Positions 10,721-23,308 of a stretch of DNA of 64,000 nt are shown here, one piece after another. Where the stretch lies: the NCBI GenBank assembly GCA_001972305.1, contig BDDD01001449.1, positions 203,042 through 267,041 of the forward strand, in the 5' to 3' direction. How positions within the stretch are numbered: position 1 is the first letter of the stretch; every line of letters starts with the position of its first letter. Made by a program: the position numbers and the translations under genes. The notes under the pieces are model-generated. The model ran no database searches, had not been told where the DNA came from, and worked only from the letters and a program-made list of their open reading frames with translations. The DNA is from Cephalotus follicularis (lineage: Eukaryota; Streptophyta; Magnoliopsida; Oxalidales; Cephalotaceae).

Positions 10721-10915
10721 GTAATGTTATTAACATTAAAAAAATTTAACCGAAAATGAACATCAAATGATGTGTCAAATTAAATATCATTGTTTGTTTA
10801 ATATGAAAAGTTAAAGCACCATTGATGATGTGTTAAAAATTAATCATCAATAATATTTTGACATATCATCTGTTACCCATTTGTTGCTGAAAATCCTCGC
10901 TATTAATAACATTAC
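10721..10915. mobile_element. AT-rich MITE-like element, copy 2
   Basis: The 195-bp segment starts GTAATGTTATTAA and ends with its exact reverse complement, TTAATAACATTAC. The interior is AT-rich and shares AAAAGTTAAA and CAATAATATTTTGACAT with the segment at 1134-1320. No matching flanking duplication was found, so the superfamily is open. Confidence 0.6.
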
Positions 10916-12078
10916 GATATTTTTCTAGTACAAAGTTCCCGTATAAGATACAAAAGCTTTACTTTAAATGAATCCGCCATAGATAAAGGCCATTCAATAG
11001 CTTCCAAACATATATACTAGCACATGGGAATTTTCCTCCTTGGGAAAGCATATAATGTATATGAAAAAAATTCATGCAATTGTATATTCATGATTATAAG
11101 ACCAAATCAGTTAATTTGTAATTGACATTACAAACGTCAAAATATCAAGGTGGATTAATTTCATTGGTGCATATTCCACCACAAAAAGAGAGAGTATATA
11201 TGGTTTAATTTCTTGCAATAAGTAGCCATGCAAATGACATAGTAGATAAAATCTCACATGCACCATTGTATATATGATTGCTTAAAATATATATAATATT
11301 AATCGGGAAAGAGATTGTAGATCACTAAAAAGACTCCAATTGGACTTAATTTCCATAGATACGTAACATAAAACAGATTTGGGTATGAGATATCATATCC
11401 ATTCTTTCACTTTCACTTACATTGTTTAAGAATGGATTAGTTCCTTTTTGTCTCTTAACTGTATATTTGATGCTAACAAATTGATCAAGACCGTGGGCTT
11501 GATATGACTCTTAGATAGGGTTTTTTAAGCCTGATAAAGCATAACCCAGACCTTGACAGAAAAATAAAAAATAAAAGAAACTTGGGTTAAGATTTGATGT
11601 TGGCTTTAACGGCCATGAAAACGATAAAGGCCATATATTTATATTATATTTGGAATACATAATTCATAAAAAGTGGCACACTAGCACAAAATTTTAATGG
11701 ATAGACAGTAACTAGAAAATCACAATATTGATGTGTTATAACATGCGAACAGAGTTACAATATTTTAACTAAAATATTTTATATGATGGACGACACCTTT
11801 AAATATTAAGCAACGGCAACAAGTGGGGATATCAATTTGAGTTACGACATGCGAATTAGATGGAGCATGACATGATATTAGTTTATAAACGTTTTTTAGT
11901 TGTATTAGGATCAATTAATTTAATTCAAAATGAATAAAACATTTAATAAATCTTACGTGACTGTAGTCATTTTACTTAAATCTCAACGGTGAATTGTCAT
12001 GTACTAGAATTTTTACCTGCAATGAAGGGGTGCGCAGGGATGCTGCCGCCATTCCACAAAACTGCTCAAATTAACAAC

Positions 12079-12106
12079 AAGGGAGGGAGGGAGGGAGGGA
12101 GGGAGG
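12079..12106 (+). repeat. (GGGA)n microsatellite with G-quadruplex potential
   Basis: About seven uninterrupted GGGA units are followed by GAGAGAGA. Runs of at least three G separated by a single A are an ideal G-quadruplex pattern on the + strand. No gene is adjacent. Confidence 0.9.
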
Positions 12107-15100
12107 GAGAGAGAGATCTAGATGGATGAAGTAAAGATTTGTAATCATTGGCATAATTGAGTGGTATTGATTAAGGTTAATGTAAAATAGGACTACTTAT
12201 TCTACAAAATTATATACTATAGTGTAAATATCAGTAACCATAGGTTTAATAGTGGAAAAGAGTAGGTAGAATTTAAACAGTCCCCTAGCTAGTCCCTATA
12301 TTATCGGTCTAGACATGAAAATACCATAATTCTATCGATTGGAAAGCAAAATTTAGCATATTGTATGGTGCAAAATTAATGGACTAAACCCATCAAACAA
12401 TAACGACAGGCATATGTATAGGTCCCCCTAAAAATTTCTCCTTTATTTTTCAGTTATTAATGAGGGCTTTATAGCCTTGGAGACAGTTGGACCCTACCAT
12501 ACAAAGGTTTCTAGCAAATTTGTACCATTATAAAATGTGGTCGAGGTCCTAAGCAAATCCCTGTAATTACTAGCGCAGGAATTGACAGTGTGTCGGCTAT
12601 TTATTTTTCTTTATATTCTTCTTAAAATTCAAAACTAAATGAAGAAAAACAAACCTTAAAAACCATAAATCAACGTCTTCTCAAAAAGGGGACATCAAAC
12701 TACACAAATGACAAATCCTTATGAAAAATCAACGAAAAAAAAAAACAAAATTTACATGGTTTGACTTCGAAGCCTTCATCTATTAGAGCGGTTTTACTAT
12801 AAAAAATTGAGGAGTACTGTGATAAATGCAATTAAAAACCCCACCATGCCGTATCATTTTTCTCTTCTTTTTTTGACTTGTTACAAAGAAACAAATAAAA
12901 TATGCATACCCCCAAACCCTAAAGATACATACTCCCAGACATTTGGTCAACGTCATAAACCTCTGATTTTTTTTTTTACCTACCACGGACATGACAAATT
13001 TTGTTTGGTCTGCAAGTTATACGGCGAAGCTTGTCAAAAGAATTCAAGACACTTATTACACAATTTCATTTAATCTACCTAAACTATATCTTTTAATATA
13101 ATCCTTTATAAATAATGAATTGGCGTGAGTAACCAATAAAACTCTAATTTATTTTTTATATATTTTATTTGAAATCTAAACTTGATATTTTGTGTATAAT
13201 GCTTTAAATAATCTATCGTTACTCTAAGTTTTTTGGTCAACATATGAACCTAGTCTTAAATAACTCAAACCATGATTGTGCTTGTCAACAACCTTTTCTA
13301 AAGCATTACGTGACCGGTAATACTATGAATCACAAGTAACGTGTTATCATAAATACATCAAAAATAAGTTGTTAATATATCATTAGTATTTTTTTAGATA
13401 CTATTAATAATGTTTGAATTTTTAATAAAAAAAAAGTGACACATATCTATTTCGCTCCATTGAGACAGGATATTGAAAACGCTTTAACCATTATTCCACT
13501 TGAGAAGATATTCTTCAGTGTAACGAGCATGTTGCTTATATCACTGACGTCTATAATACTTTATCCCACATGAGGTTCAAGCTTAGTATTATCATCAAAA
13601 GTCTTAACAATAACCGGAGCCAAAAAAAACTTTGCTATCAAAAGTACACACACATCTCCATGAATCTATAATGGCATATATATACATATTGCCGTCCAAT
13701 AATGAAAACTCCTCACTACTCAAGAGTTTGTTGCATAGAACTGCAATGCAAGTACTTGATCACCCCAAAAAAAAGCTGCACTACCCTATGTAAGCAGTGC
13801 CAGTGACGCCCTAACCCACATAGCTAGATTGGTCCATATCCATACATGGACCACACTATCTAACCAACAAGTTTCAATACCTAGCTCAAAAATATACACT
13901 GGTGAAAAAAGCACCCAGAACTGAATAGTTGATCTTTTTTTAACTCCCCCGACTTTTGTGGGATGCTAATGAGAAATTGACCTGAAGCAACACACACAAA
14001 CTGAAACACACCCATCATGTGAATATCTATGTACCCGTACAGTCAGCTTTTAAGGTCCATGTAAAAAATGAAAAAGAGAGGGTGGTTCACTCATAAAACA
14101 AAAACCCATCTTGGCTTTGTGTATGAAAAATCTGATGAAAGTTACGTAAGGCAAAGATAACTTTCACTGTTTGTAATATATGTGAGTATTGTTTTGTTGG
14201 TGACGCAAGAAACACAGTCGCTGGATTAGGGTGGGGGATGTTGGTAACGTGCGCATAGGTGCGTAGGATAAAAAAAAAAGAGGGGTACACTACAAGCTGA
14301 TAAAGCATGAGATTGATGACGTCAGCAAATTGGAGTTTAGTTTAGGAGTAGTATTGATTTAGGGTAAGGAGAGAGATTGAGTTTTTTGGCAAGCGGCGGA
14401 GATAGCTTTGTTAAAGGACCACCTGCTTTCAACGGACAAAAATTAAAGCTATCAAGATTAGCCAACACCCACTCTCGTTTTTTTTGGGTGCGTGTAGTAA
14501 TTTGTAATCACCTTTTGTTTTTTTTTTTTGTTGTTTTTTTCTTTTTGGGTTTTATTGGGTCTTTAGTTTTAGAGATTATTGATTAAAGAAAAGATACATG
14601 TAAGGTTTGAATCCGATCAGATTGGGTTTTCTGTAAAATTCAATCAAATCTAACATGATCGGGTTATAAATTATAGACTTCAAAATAGAATCATGCATAA
14701 CAGGTTTTGAAATTTACAATCCGAATCTAAAATCGGATAGAGCAAAAATCTGAGTCAATCAACCTGGTTTTGATCGAATCGTGAAATTATCTGGCTTAAT
14801 TCACATACTATGGGTGGACTTTAGTCGGATCGGTGCAATTTTGTAGAAAATTCGATTGGATCTGACATGGCCAAATTGTAAATTAAAGAAACCGAACCGG
14901 ACACCACGGGTTTTGAAATTTTCAATCTGAAACTAAAACAGGATAAAGAAAAAATCCAAGCCGGTCTCCGGGTTTGATTCGGTTCAGTGCGGATTGTTGA
15001 TTTCTTGGGTTTAATTCCTAGCCCTAGATAAAGGTGAAAAAAAAAACGTGTTTGGACGTTTGTTTCATGTAATAATTCATGACAAGGTCGATGGCATGTT

Positions 15101-15477
15101 TTTGGTATAATTTTATGTTTGTGATTTTTAAGTGTTTGTAAACGTAGGTTTGTCATGTTCGTTATATTGAAAACAACTTGAAATAATTGTACAAATGAAT
15201 TTAATATCATTTTAATATTTGGAATAAAAAAGGGTCTGTCTAGTTTGTATTTAGATTTGAAACAGAATATTTTAATACGATTTCAGAAGATTGTTGGGTG
15301 GTGATTAATTAGTAGAAATTTAAAGTATCCTTTTTGAGATTGTGCAAAAAATGAGGTTAGATACGGAAAAGAACTTGAAAACGATTTAATTTTGATTAAC
15401 GATTTGAAGGACAATCAAATACAAAAATATTTATTATAGAAATGGGATTTATTGATACATATTGTCAAACTTTTAAT

Positions 15478-16302
15478 CATGGGTGCAAACAAACCAAAAC
15501 GTTCGTGGACAGCTCGCGACTCGACTCTATAAAAGTCGATAAAAACTCGTTTGTTTACATTCATTAAGTTTAATGAACGAACACGAACACGATTTTAAAA
15601 CTCGTTAGCTTAACAAGTTGAACTTAACCATTAATGAGCTCGACTCATTAATGTTCATGAACAGTTCGTTAAGAGATCGTTAAGAACTCGATTATAATAA
15701 AGTTAATAATTCAATTGTAGATTCGTTTATAATTCAATTAGAGACTTGTTAAGAGATTAATTATATATGAATACATATATTTTTTATCTTTCTATTATTA
15801 ATTTTTCAAATTTGTTTTCATACAGTACATTATATGGATTTTTTATTTTATTAATTATTCTAATTTGTTCTTGTACAACATACTATACATCTTTAAATCT
15901 ATAAAAAGACATATCCAATAAGATACCTTTTATACAATATAGTATACAATATAGAGCATTTTAAAAATTAACTAAATTGAACTTGGATGAATAATATTGA
16001 ATTTGCATTTTTATGTTTGATGACTTGTAAAAATTATTTGAGAATATTGAAAGATTGATATTCAATTTAATTATTCTTTTAGTTTTTTTTAAGAAAATAA
16101 AAATAATTATTAGCGAAGTCTAGTTCAAACTCTTATTTTTCTCATCGAGCCAAATTCGAACAAGAAATTTTTAAACTCGTTAAAAGCTCGAACTCGACTC
16201 GAGTTCGAAAAAGTTCGATTCAAACTCGAACTCGATAAAATCTTAACGAACAGAACTTGAACAGGCTTAAACTCAACTCGACTCGGTTCGTTTGCAGCCC
16301 TA
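15478..16302. mobile_element. hAT-like non-autonomous element
   Basis: The left end reads ATGGGTGCAAACAAACC and the right end, reverse-complemented, reads TAGGGCTGCAAACGAACC. Both sides have subterminal AACTCG/CGAGTT words. This is the usual appearance of a plant hAT derivative. An 8-bp target duplication was sought and not found, so the exact ends are uncertain. The interior is AT-rich and has no ORF. Confidence 0.55.
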
Positions 16303-18020
16303 GATGAAAAGATAAAATATAAAATTGAAAAGTTTTACATCCTGTGTTAATAGATCATGACTTTTTATTACAACTAAATTCATAAATACTAGTGAATTCT
16401 AGGAATTAGTATGTTTGCTAATTAAGAATTTGGAGATTAAAATTGATGAAAAACGCTTAACAAATGATGAGACAAAATCCGATCACCGAGTAAGATGGTG
16501 GCGTACGTGACAGCAAATCAAAGGTGGTCCTATGTGATCCAAGTTGGATTAAAATCAAATAAATATTCTGATTCCATCTAATTAAGTCACTTGATACATA
16601 ACCTAATAGGCATTCGGGGATTAACGCAAAGTAACATAAACCCTATCGAGTTCGATCGCTTGGTATCATTATAAATAAACAGGGTAAACCTCACAAGCGA
16701 ATAACACATTCTTACTCGAAGCGGTTACTCTACATTAATCATACTTTTTTGAGGCAGACTATTTAGAGAGATACATGTACATATACATGTAAAACACCTG
16801 CAAACCATGTCACAGAGACAAATTAGGCTTTGATTGGAATTGGTTTTGAACATTAATTTGTGGGGTTTGAAACAATGCGTTATTCTTATATGGAAAAGTG
16901 AAATATAGATTAGCAAGTAGCAACCAAGATGGTCGCAAACAACAATATGTGCGCGTGGAGTAGGCATATTTCAGCCATAACAAAAAGAAAAGCTGTGGTC
17001 CCAATAAATGCAGAGAGAGAAAGAGAGAGAAAAATGGGTGGAGTACTTTAATACACCAATTAATAAGAATTAGATGGGCAAAATAAAACATATGGACCAC
17101 CTCAATGGCTCTAAAATCTCATGCCACCACCACCACCACCACATTCCCTTCTTTTGGGAACTATCTTGCACACACATACACATTGCTCTCTCTCTCTCCC
17201 TATTTTAACAGTTGATAACATTTTTATGAAAAAATTTTAAGTGGGTATAGTCCGACAAGAGATATATAAACAAATTTAATTATGTAAATATAAATAATTA
17301 AATAATAAATTATTTTATTGATTGAAAACATACTCAAAACACGTAATAGACTACGTAAGAATATGCTCGTTTTTACTTCAAAATTTTAGACTTTGATAAA
17401 CCAGTAGCTAGGCCTGCTACCCACACTGTACCAAGCACAAGTCAGACCTAACTGAAGAAACTGAAACCCATCTGAAAAAGCCTGCACACAACTCTTACTA
17501 GGGAATGATTGCTTAAAATTCGTGCCCCTATAAAGATTTCTGAATATTCCATTACATAATTGTTTTTTTTTATTTTTTATTTTAAATATCCATATTGTAT
17601 ATTATAATTTGTGATGCATAACATGAGTCAATGCGGTGTAGTACTTAGTACTAATACTATGTATAACCTAAAGATTGAAATCGGGTACGTGGGGTATATA
17701 TTAAAAACTATTAAAGTAAACAAAACTGCTCATGTGGCGGCTTGTTGTTAAATAATTGTACGAGGAAAAGGAATATGATTGTATATGAGAAATGAAAATT
17801 ATAGTAAAAATTGATTAATCCATATTATTTTGTTGTCCTTGGATTTGCTTTAATTTGAGTTATATTCAATAATTTAAATAACTTAGATTAGAATATAATG
17901 ACTTCTTTTCTTTAATTATGGTCATTAATAATTGAGATGATTATTCCATTTTATTAATAGGAACTAGGAAGTCTATTTTGGATGTATTTATATGACCCAT
18001 TTTAGCTACAGAAAGAGAAA

Positions 18021-18030
18021 TATAAAAACA
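18021..18030 (+). promoter_or_regulatory. Candidate TATA box of BEL1
   Basis: TATAAAAACA lies just upstream of a GA-rich leader and about 540 bases before the BEL1 start codon, a distance filled by a leader that also contains a probable intron. Position and sequence fit; the transcription start is inferred. Confidence 0.45.
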
Positions 18031-18074
18031 CAAGAGAGAAACATAGAGAGAGAGAGAGATATCAAATGATAATC

Positions 18075-18092
18075 ATGGCTAGAAAGTCATGA
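18075..18092 (+). other. Short upstream ORF in the BEL1 leader
   Basis: If transcription begins near 18050, the first AUG in the leader opens a five-codon frame, MARKS, and stops at 18090-18092. It is far from the main start and lies before the probable leader intron, so it could modestly reduce translation. This is inference only. Confidence 0.3.
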
Positions 18093-18339
18093 TCACCTAT
18101 ATTTGATCTTCTAATTATGCAGACAAATATGTCAATATGCGATCTTTCTTCTCCTAGCTAGTATAGTTCATGGTTTACCATGTTAGCTTAATAAGAGAAG
18201 AAGCTTAGCTTACAAGAAATTAAGGAGAGAGCCATCACCACCATCAATCATCTTCTACTTCTTTATCAAAGCTCCATGTCTACGTACTTCAGTTGAATCT
18301 GTAACAACATAGATCATATATATCCTCCTCCATTCCCTG

Positions 18340-18504
18340 GTAAGGCCTTTCTCTTGATTCTCTTCATATGTGATAAAGCTAAGCTCTTTTTATAATATGA
18401 TAATTAGAAAAGTTCATTTCTTTTTTATTATGTTTTGATGGGACTTATTGGTTTCGTTTCTCTTTATTTTTGTTGTAATGGATCTTGATAAATTGTAGTT
18501 GCAG
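18340..18504 (+). other. Probable 5' leader intron of BEL1
   Basis: A good donor, CTG followed by GTAAGG, begins at 18340. Two nearby acceptors (TGTAG at 18498, TTGCAG at 18504) precede the region holding the main AUG. The intervening sequence is T-rich, as plant introns are. An intron in the leader is common in BELL genes. Confidence 0.5.
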
Positions 18505-18562
18505 AATCAGCATCAACTCTGGTGGCAATAGAAGAATACACAGGCAGAGAAGATTGACTTTT

Positions 18563-19869
18563 ATGGCTAGACAGCTTTGTGAAGACAAATCAAGGACCAT
18601 GGTTCCATCTTCTGGCTTCTGTTACTCAGATGTTTCATCGAGCAACCCAACAATCCAAAGCCACCTTGTGAACCAGATCCAAGGCTTTGAATCCAACGAC
18701 CCAGAGATCTTTAACTTGACCACAGGCATGGAGATGATAGGGTTTTCAAAGAATCTACACCAACAACAAAGTGACACTAACTCTGTTATCTGGAAAGGTT
18801 TCTTCAACAAAAGCAACACCGGTCCTGGTCCTGGTCCTGGTCCTTCTTCTTCAAAGGCAATCGATGAGTCAACAAGTGACTTTTACCAAAATGATTTTAA
18901 CAAACCTGATCATTTCACAACTGGGATAGCTCATCATGATACAAGTAGTGAAAATCTACTAGTTGGGCATGACTCGGGCTCTTGGCAAGAGAATAGGTTG
19001 CTTGTTGACGATTCTTCTTTCAGGTGTGTTTTCCCTTGTGAAGCTAATGAGAGGCCAAGTCAAGGCCTTTCACTTTCACTCTCTTCAAGCAATCCTTCAA
19101 GTATTGGATTACAGTCTTTTGAACTCAGACAAACCGATCATAGTAACCATGATCATCAAGAGTTTATTGGTTCAAGTTCAAGAGATGGGTTCTTTGGATC
19201 AAAACAGCAACAAATGATGCAAGATGGGTTTTTGGGAAAAGTTGCAAATATGAATCATAATCAAGGGCAGTTTCATCTTAGAAACTCTAAGTACTTGGGT
19301 CCTGCTCAAGAGCTTTTGAATGAGTTTTGTAGTCTTGGGACTAAGCAAAGTGATGCACCAAGGCCAAAGCCACATAAGGCCAAACAATGGGATGATGAGA
19401 ATGTAAGTAGCTCTTCAAGAAACAAGTCACTTAGCTCCCTTGAATTCATGGAATTGCAGAAAAGAAAATCAAGACTCCTTTCAATGCTCGAAGAGGTATG
19501 TTAATTTTTCTCTTCCTTTTCTTTTAACCATTTTGTTTGTTTATTTATTTCACAAAGATCATGTCTTTTAACTTTTTTCCTTGAATTAAACCGAGAAAGG
19601 TTATTAAACATGTTTCTTGATCCAAAATGATGGTAAATATATATATATATACTACATAAAGTTTTGAACTTTTTTTAACTTGATAATAATTGACTTGGTT
19701 GGGGTCTCCAAAATTGGTTCCCTGAACTAATTTGGCGACATTGGGCCTCCCCATTAATGCCCACATCGTGACAATTCTTGCTTTTCGTTTACTTTCAGAA
19801 ACCTCTATTCCTTTCTTTTCATGGCATCTTTGTTGTCATCTTGTTCTTAGATTGTATGTATTCCATGCC

Positions 19870-19907
<38 letters not shown>

Positions 19908-21721
19908 TTTTTTTTCTTTTGAATATTGGGTTACATTTTCAAATCTTTTTCACATCTTTCTCTTTCAATCTACTCATGAGTTTTAGGTGGATAGGAGGTA
20001 TAGACACTACTGTGATCAAATGAAAGCTGTGTTATCTTCCTTTGAAGAAGTAGCTGGCAATGGAGCAGCCTCAGTTTATTCAGCTTTAGCATCCAAGGCC
20101 ATGTCAAGGCATTTTAGATGTTTAAGAGATGGTATTGTTGGTCAAATTCAAGCCACAAAGAAGGCTATGGGAGAGAAAGACCCAGTTGCACCAGGCACAA
20201 CAAGAGGTGAAACACCAAGGCTTAAAATTCTTGATCAAGCTTTGAGGCAACAAAGGGCTTTTCAACAGATGAGCATGATGGAGAGTCATCCATGGAGACC
20301 CCAAAGAGGCCTACCTGAAAGATCTGTCTCTGTTCTTCGCGCTTGGTTGTTTGAGCATTTTCTCCATCCGTAAATCTCTCTCTCTCTCTCTCTATCTCAA
20401 TCTCCAAAATAAATCCTCTCCAGTTTCCCAGTTCTAACTGTTGTAGTCAAGCCGCAAAGTAGAACTGAGGAACTGGAGAGTATCCAAATCCGTCTCTCTC
20501 TCTCTATCCTTTATTTATCTTATACAAGATTGAAGCATTCTTAATAAATAAGTACAAAGTAGATTCAAGGAGAGAATCAACGTTTACTCCAAACAGAAAC
20601 AAAACAAACACTTGAAGTTTTTATTTGTTATTGTAAGTACTATTCTTCATATCTCAATCATTTCGCTAGCCAAAATCAACGAGGCAATATTTTTTTGTTA
20701 GTTTGTATCCAGCACCTCTAGAGATTCCATTTTTTGTCATATTATTTTCAATCTTGCTGTCGTTTTTTCCTATTTATTTATGTAATGGTAATATAGAGTT
20801 ACAAAGGATTCAAATATCAACTTAACTTGGTTTCATGTTAAAAAAAAAAAATTGCAGGTACCCCAGTGATGTTGATAAACATATCTTAGCACGACAAACT
20901 GGTCTCTCAAGAAGCCAGGCATGTCCATATCTATCTCCTAAAATAATTACTTAAGTCATCCATGAATTAATTTATATTATCAATGGGGCATATATATCTA
21001 CTTAGATCAATTATTGAATTCAAGTCATTATATTATATACTGATTAATCCTTTTTGTTTTGTACATGTATGTTTCAATATAGGTATCCAATTGGTTCATT
21101 AATGCAAGAGTGAGACTATGGAAACCCATGGTGGAAGAAATGTACTTAGAAGAAACAAAAGAGAAAGAAAATAACATGGCCTCCTCAGATGGAATCACAG
21201 ATCTTGAAGACAATAGCAGGCTTAATCATGATCCTATAACTGATCAAAAACCGACTCCAGATCAACTCGTTCGAATAGACTCCGAATGCCTCTCCTCCAT
21301 TATCAACAACAACCCTGACAAGAATGAATCTAATAAGAGCACAAAAGCCCTCCAAAACCACCACATGCAGCACCACCAACAACAGCAAAGTTTTGGGTCA
21401 TTTGGAGCCATGGAATTGGACTTCTCCTCTTATAATCACCACACAGCTGGTGGTGTTTCTTATGCTAATGACAGCAGTACAACTGCCACTCAGAATTTCA
21501 ATGGTGGTACTGGCGTGTCACTCACGTTAGGGTTGCAACAACATGGTGGCAGTGGAGTGAGCTTAGCATTCTCTCCTGCATCACAAAGTTCACTTTTTTT
21601 CCCTAGAGACCACATGGAAGATTGCCAACCAGTTCAGTATTCTCTTTTAGATGGTGAAGGACAGAATTTGCCTTACAGAAACTTAATGGGTGCTCAGTTG
21701 CTTCATGATTTGGCTGGATAG
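18563..21721 (+). CDS. BEL1: BEL1-like (BELL/TALE) homeodomain transcription factor
   Basis: Four coding exons, 18563-19495, 19987-20369, 20858-20918 and 21083-21721, give 671 residues. The product would be a nuclear DNA-binding TALE protein that acts as a heterodimer with KNOX proteins; in Arabidopsis BEL1 controls ovule integument identity. In order are an N-terminal MARQL start, [14 protein letters not shown] (N-terminal ZIBEL-like), the SKY motif [18 protein letters not shown], the BELL/POX domain beginning [21 protein letters not shown] and crossing intron 1, then the homeodomain: [46 protein letters not shown] and [15 protein letters not shown]. The C-terminus has [11 protein letters not shown] (ZIBEL) and ends [18 protein letters not shown]. 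The similarity extends to the termini, so this is BEL1 itself and not another BLH. The 61-base third exon and its phase fit the family. Intron 3 uses a GC donor (CAG then GCATGT). Introns 1 and 2 carry CT microsatellites. Confidence 0.93.
20919..21082 (+). other. GC-AG intron 3 of BEL1
   Basis: To keep the invariant SRSQVSNWF of the homeodomain, exon 3 must end at CAG (20918) and exon 4 must begin GTATCC after the AG at 21081-21082. The intron therefore starts GCATGT, a non-canonical GC donor in the strong context CAG followed by GCATGT. No GT donor nearby preserves the frame. Confidence 0.85.
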
Positions 21722-22880
21722 AAACAAAGAGTTTCATCAGAGGTTATCAATGTAAGATGGATAATGGTAGATAAGTGATTTTTCCATTTAGGTATAGATA
21801 AAAACTACATACAGATTTATATATACATAAAGCTACATGCAGTTGGCCATGGACATTAGTTCCATAGCTGGTTGTTTCAATTAAAAGAACATGTTTGCTT
21901 ACTTTTAAGCTAATTTGGAGTTGGTAAATGATATTTGATGCAAGATATACACATATATATTTCCTCTCCTCGTTACGAAGAATTTTTGTGTGGACCAGGT
22001 CTATTAGACCAAAATAATGAGAGAAATGACCAACAAGAGATAAACGATAAAAAAAAAAAATCCCTCTTTGTTGTTATATTTCTCTCTCTATTCAGTCCGG
22101 TAGACACACAGACTACACAAGAATTTATCTCTCGGTATAATCTATTGTAAACTTATTTAACCTGAAAATCAGTAGGTATGAGTCTCTCTCTCTCTCTCTC
22201 TCTCAAGCTAAGTGATTGAATCGTTTGTGGCCCTCGTTTGCAATGAGGTTTCTATATTCTTTTGGGCGTCACCTAGATATTTTATTTTCCATAAAGACAA
22301 ATTAATTCAATAGCAATAATTTTGTTTGGGTTTGGATCCTTAGTTTTTTGAGATTAAGACAATACGTTTAGAAATAACAAGATATCATGTTCAGTTTCAT
22401 AGTTGTGGTCCCTTAATATTACCCTCATGAAGATGATATTTCGTGCTCATAATTCATAAGAATTGCTTGCTTTATGATTTGTCAATTTTGGCATGATTTA
22501 TGCTACTGCTTTTGCTTATACAAAGTTGCTTTTCTTAACCTTACCTTTTCCCATCTCCCGTGGAAAGCATTAAGTTTTTCCACCATTTTATTCTCCTTCA
22601 AGTTCAAGATGCAACTTTTACATTCCTTATTTTAAAGTAAATATATGGATTTTGGTATCACATTTCTAAGCTTGAAATTAAATTTTCACTTGCAAAGGAG
22701 TAAGTTTGGTTGCAATCGAATTTAATCAAAGTTACTCGTAGCAAGTTGTAATTATGATAAAATTAAAAGGAGTACGTATAAACGATATTGTGAAGTCCAA
22801 ATTAATCCATCTATTGATATTTTGTGTAAACATATTTCATAATTGGTTGAGGTACCCTTTATATGCTTAAATGATTAATC
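21722..22880. other. 3' flank of BEL1
   Basis: The first few hundred bases should be 3' untranslated sequence. The stretch contains a CT microsatellite at 22183-22204. No coding region is seen. Confidence 0.55.
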
Positions 22881-22885
22881 CTCCT

Positions 22886-23303
22886 TGTTAAGATCTTCAT
22901 CCCTAAAAGCATGTTTATAAAGAAGAAGTATCTCTCAAGTATATATATTGAACAAGCCCACTTAATCTTTTCGATGTGGGAGTTAAGATCTCTATCCCTA
23001 AAAGCATCCTTTTAGGGATAGAGATCTTAACATGGTATCAGAGACAGGTTGGCCTTCTATCGTTCTCCGCCTATCACGTGTGGGACACGTCTGGGACAAG
23101 TTTACATAGGAGTCTCTGAGCCCCGTTAAGGACTTACTTCACAGTAAACCTCTGAGCCCACTTTCATAAGTCCACGTTGCACGTGAGGGCGGGTGTTAAG
23201 ATGTGTGTCCCACGTCGAAAAGATTAAGTGGGTTTGTTCAATATATATACTTGAGAGATACTTCTTCCTTATAAGCATGCTTTTAGGGATAGAGATCTTA
23301 ACA
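22886..23303 (+). mobile_element. TRIM-like miniature LTR element with an inverted 5' LTR
   Basis: The 418-bp element is flanked by CTCCT on both sides (22881-22885 and 23304-23308). The right LTR (23194-23303, 110 bp) starts TGTTAAGATGTGTGTCCCAC and ends GATCTTAACA. The left part, 22886 to about 22981, is the reverse complement of that LTR, and is followed by a perfect 23-bp hairpin (22982-23004 with 23009-23031) that includes the LTR end in the normal direction. A PBS for initiator-Met tRNA, TGGTATCAGAG, starts at 23033 right after the LTR end, and a purine-rich tract GAGGGCGGG precedes the right LTR. No protein is encoded. PBS, PPT and LTRs with no coding sequence define a TRIM; the inversion of the 5' LTR is unusual. 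Confidence 0.8.
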
Positions 23304-23308
23304 CTCCT

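Larger units (their letters stand above)
8976..17990. other. Gene-free spacer upstream of BEL1
   Basis: No coding region with a recognisable motif or sustained frame is seen on either strand. The stretch is AT-rich and holds MITE-like and hAT-like sequences (listed separately), a GGGA microsatellite at 12079-12106, a GTCAATTGGT/CGGTGAACCG-type repeat at about 9370-9640, and two diverged copies of a roughly 200-bp unit at about 14610-14800 and 14825-15010. Its last part should contain upstream regulatory DNA of BEL1. Confidence 0.55.
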
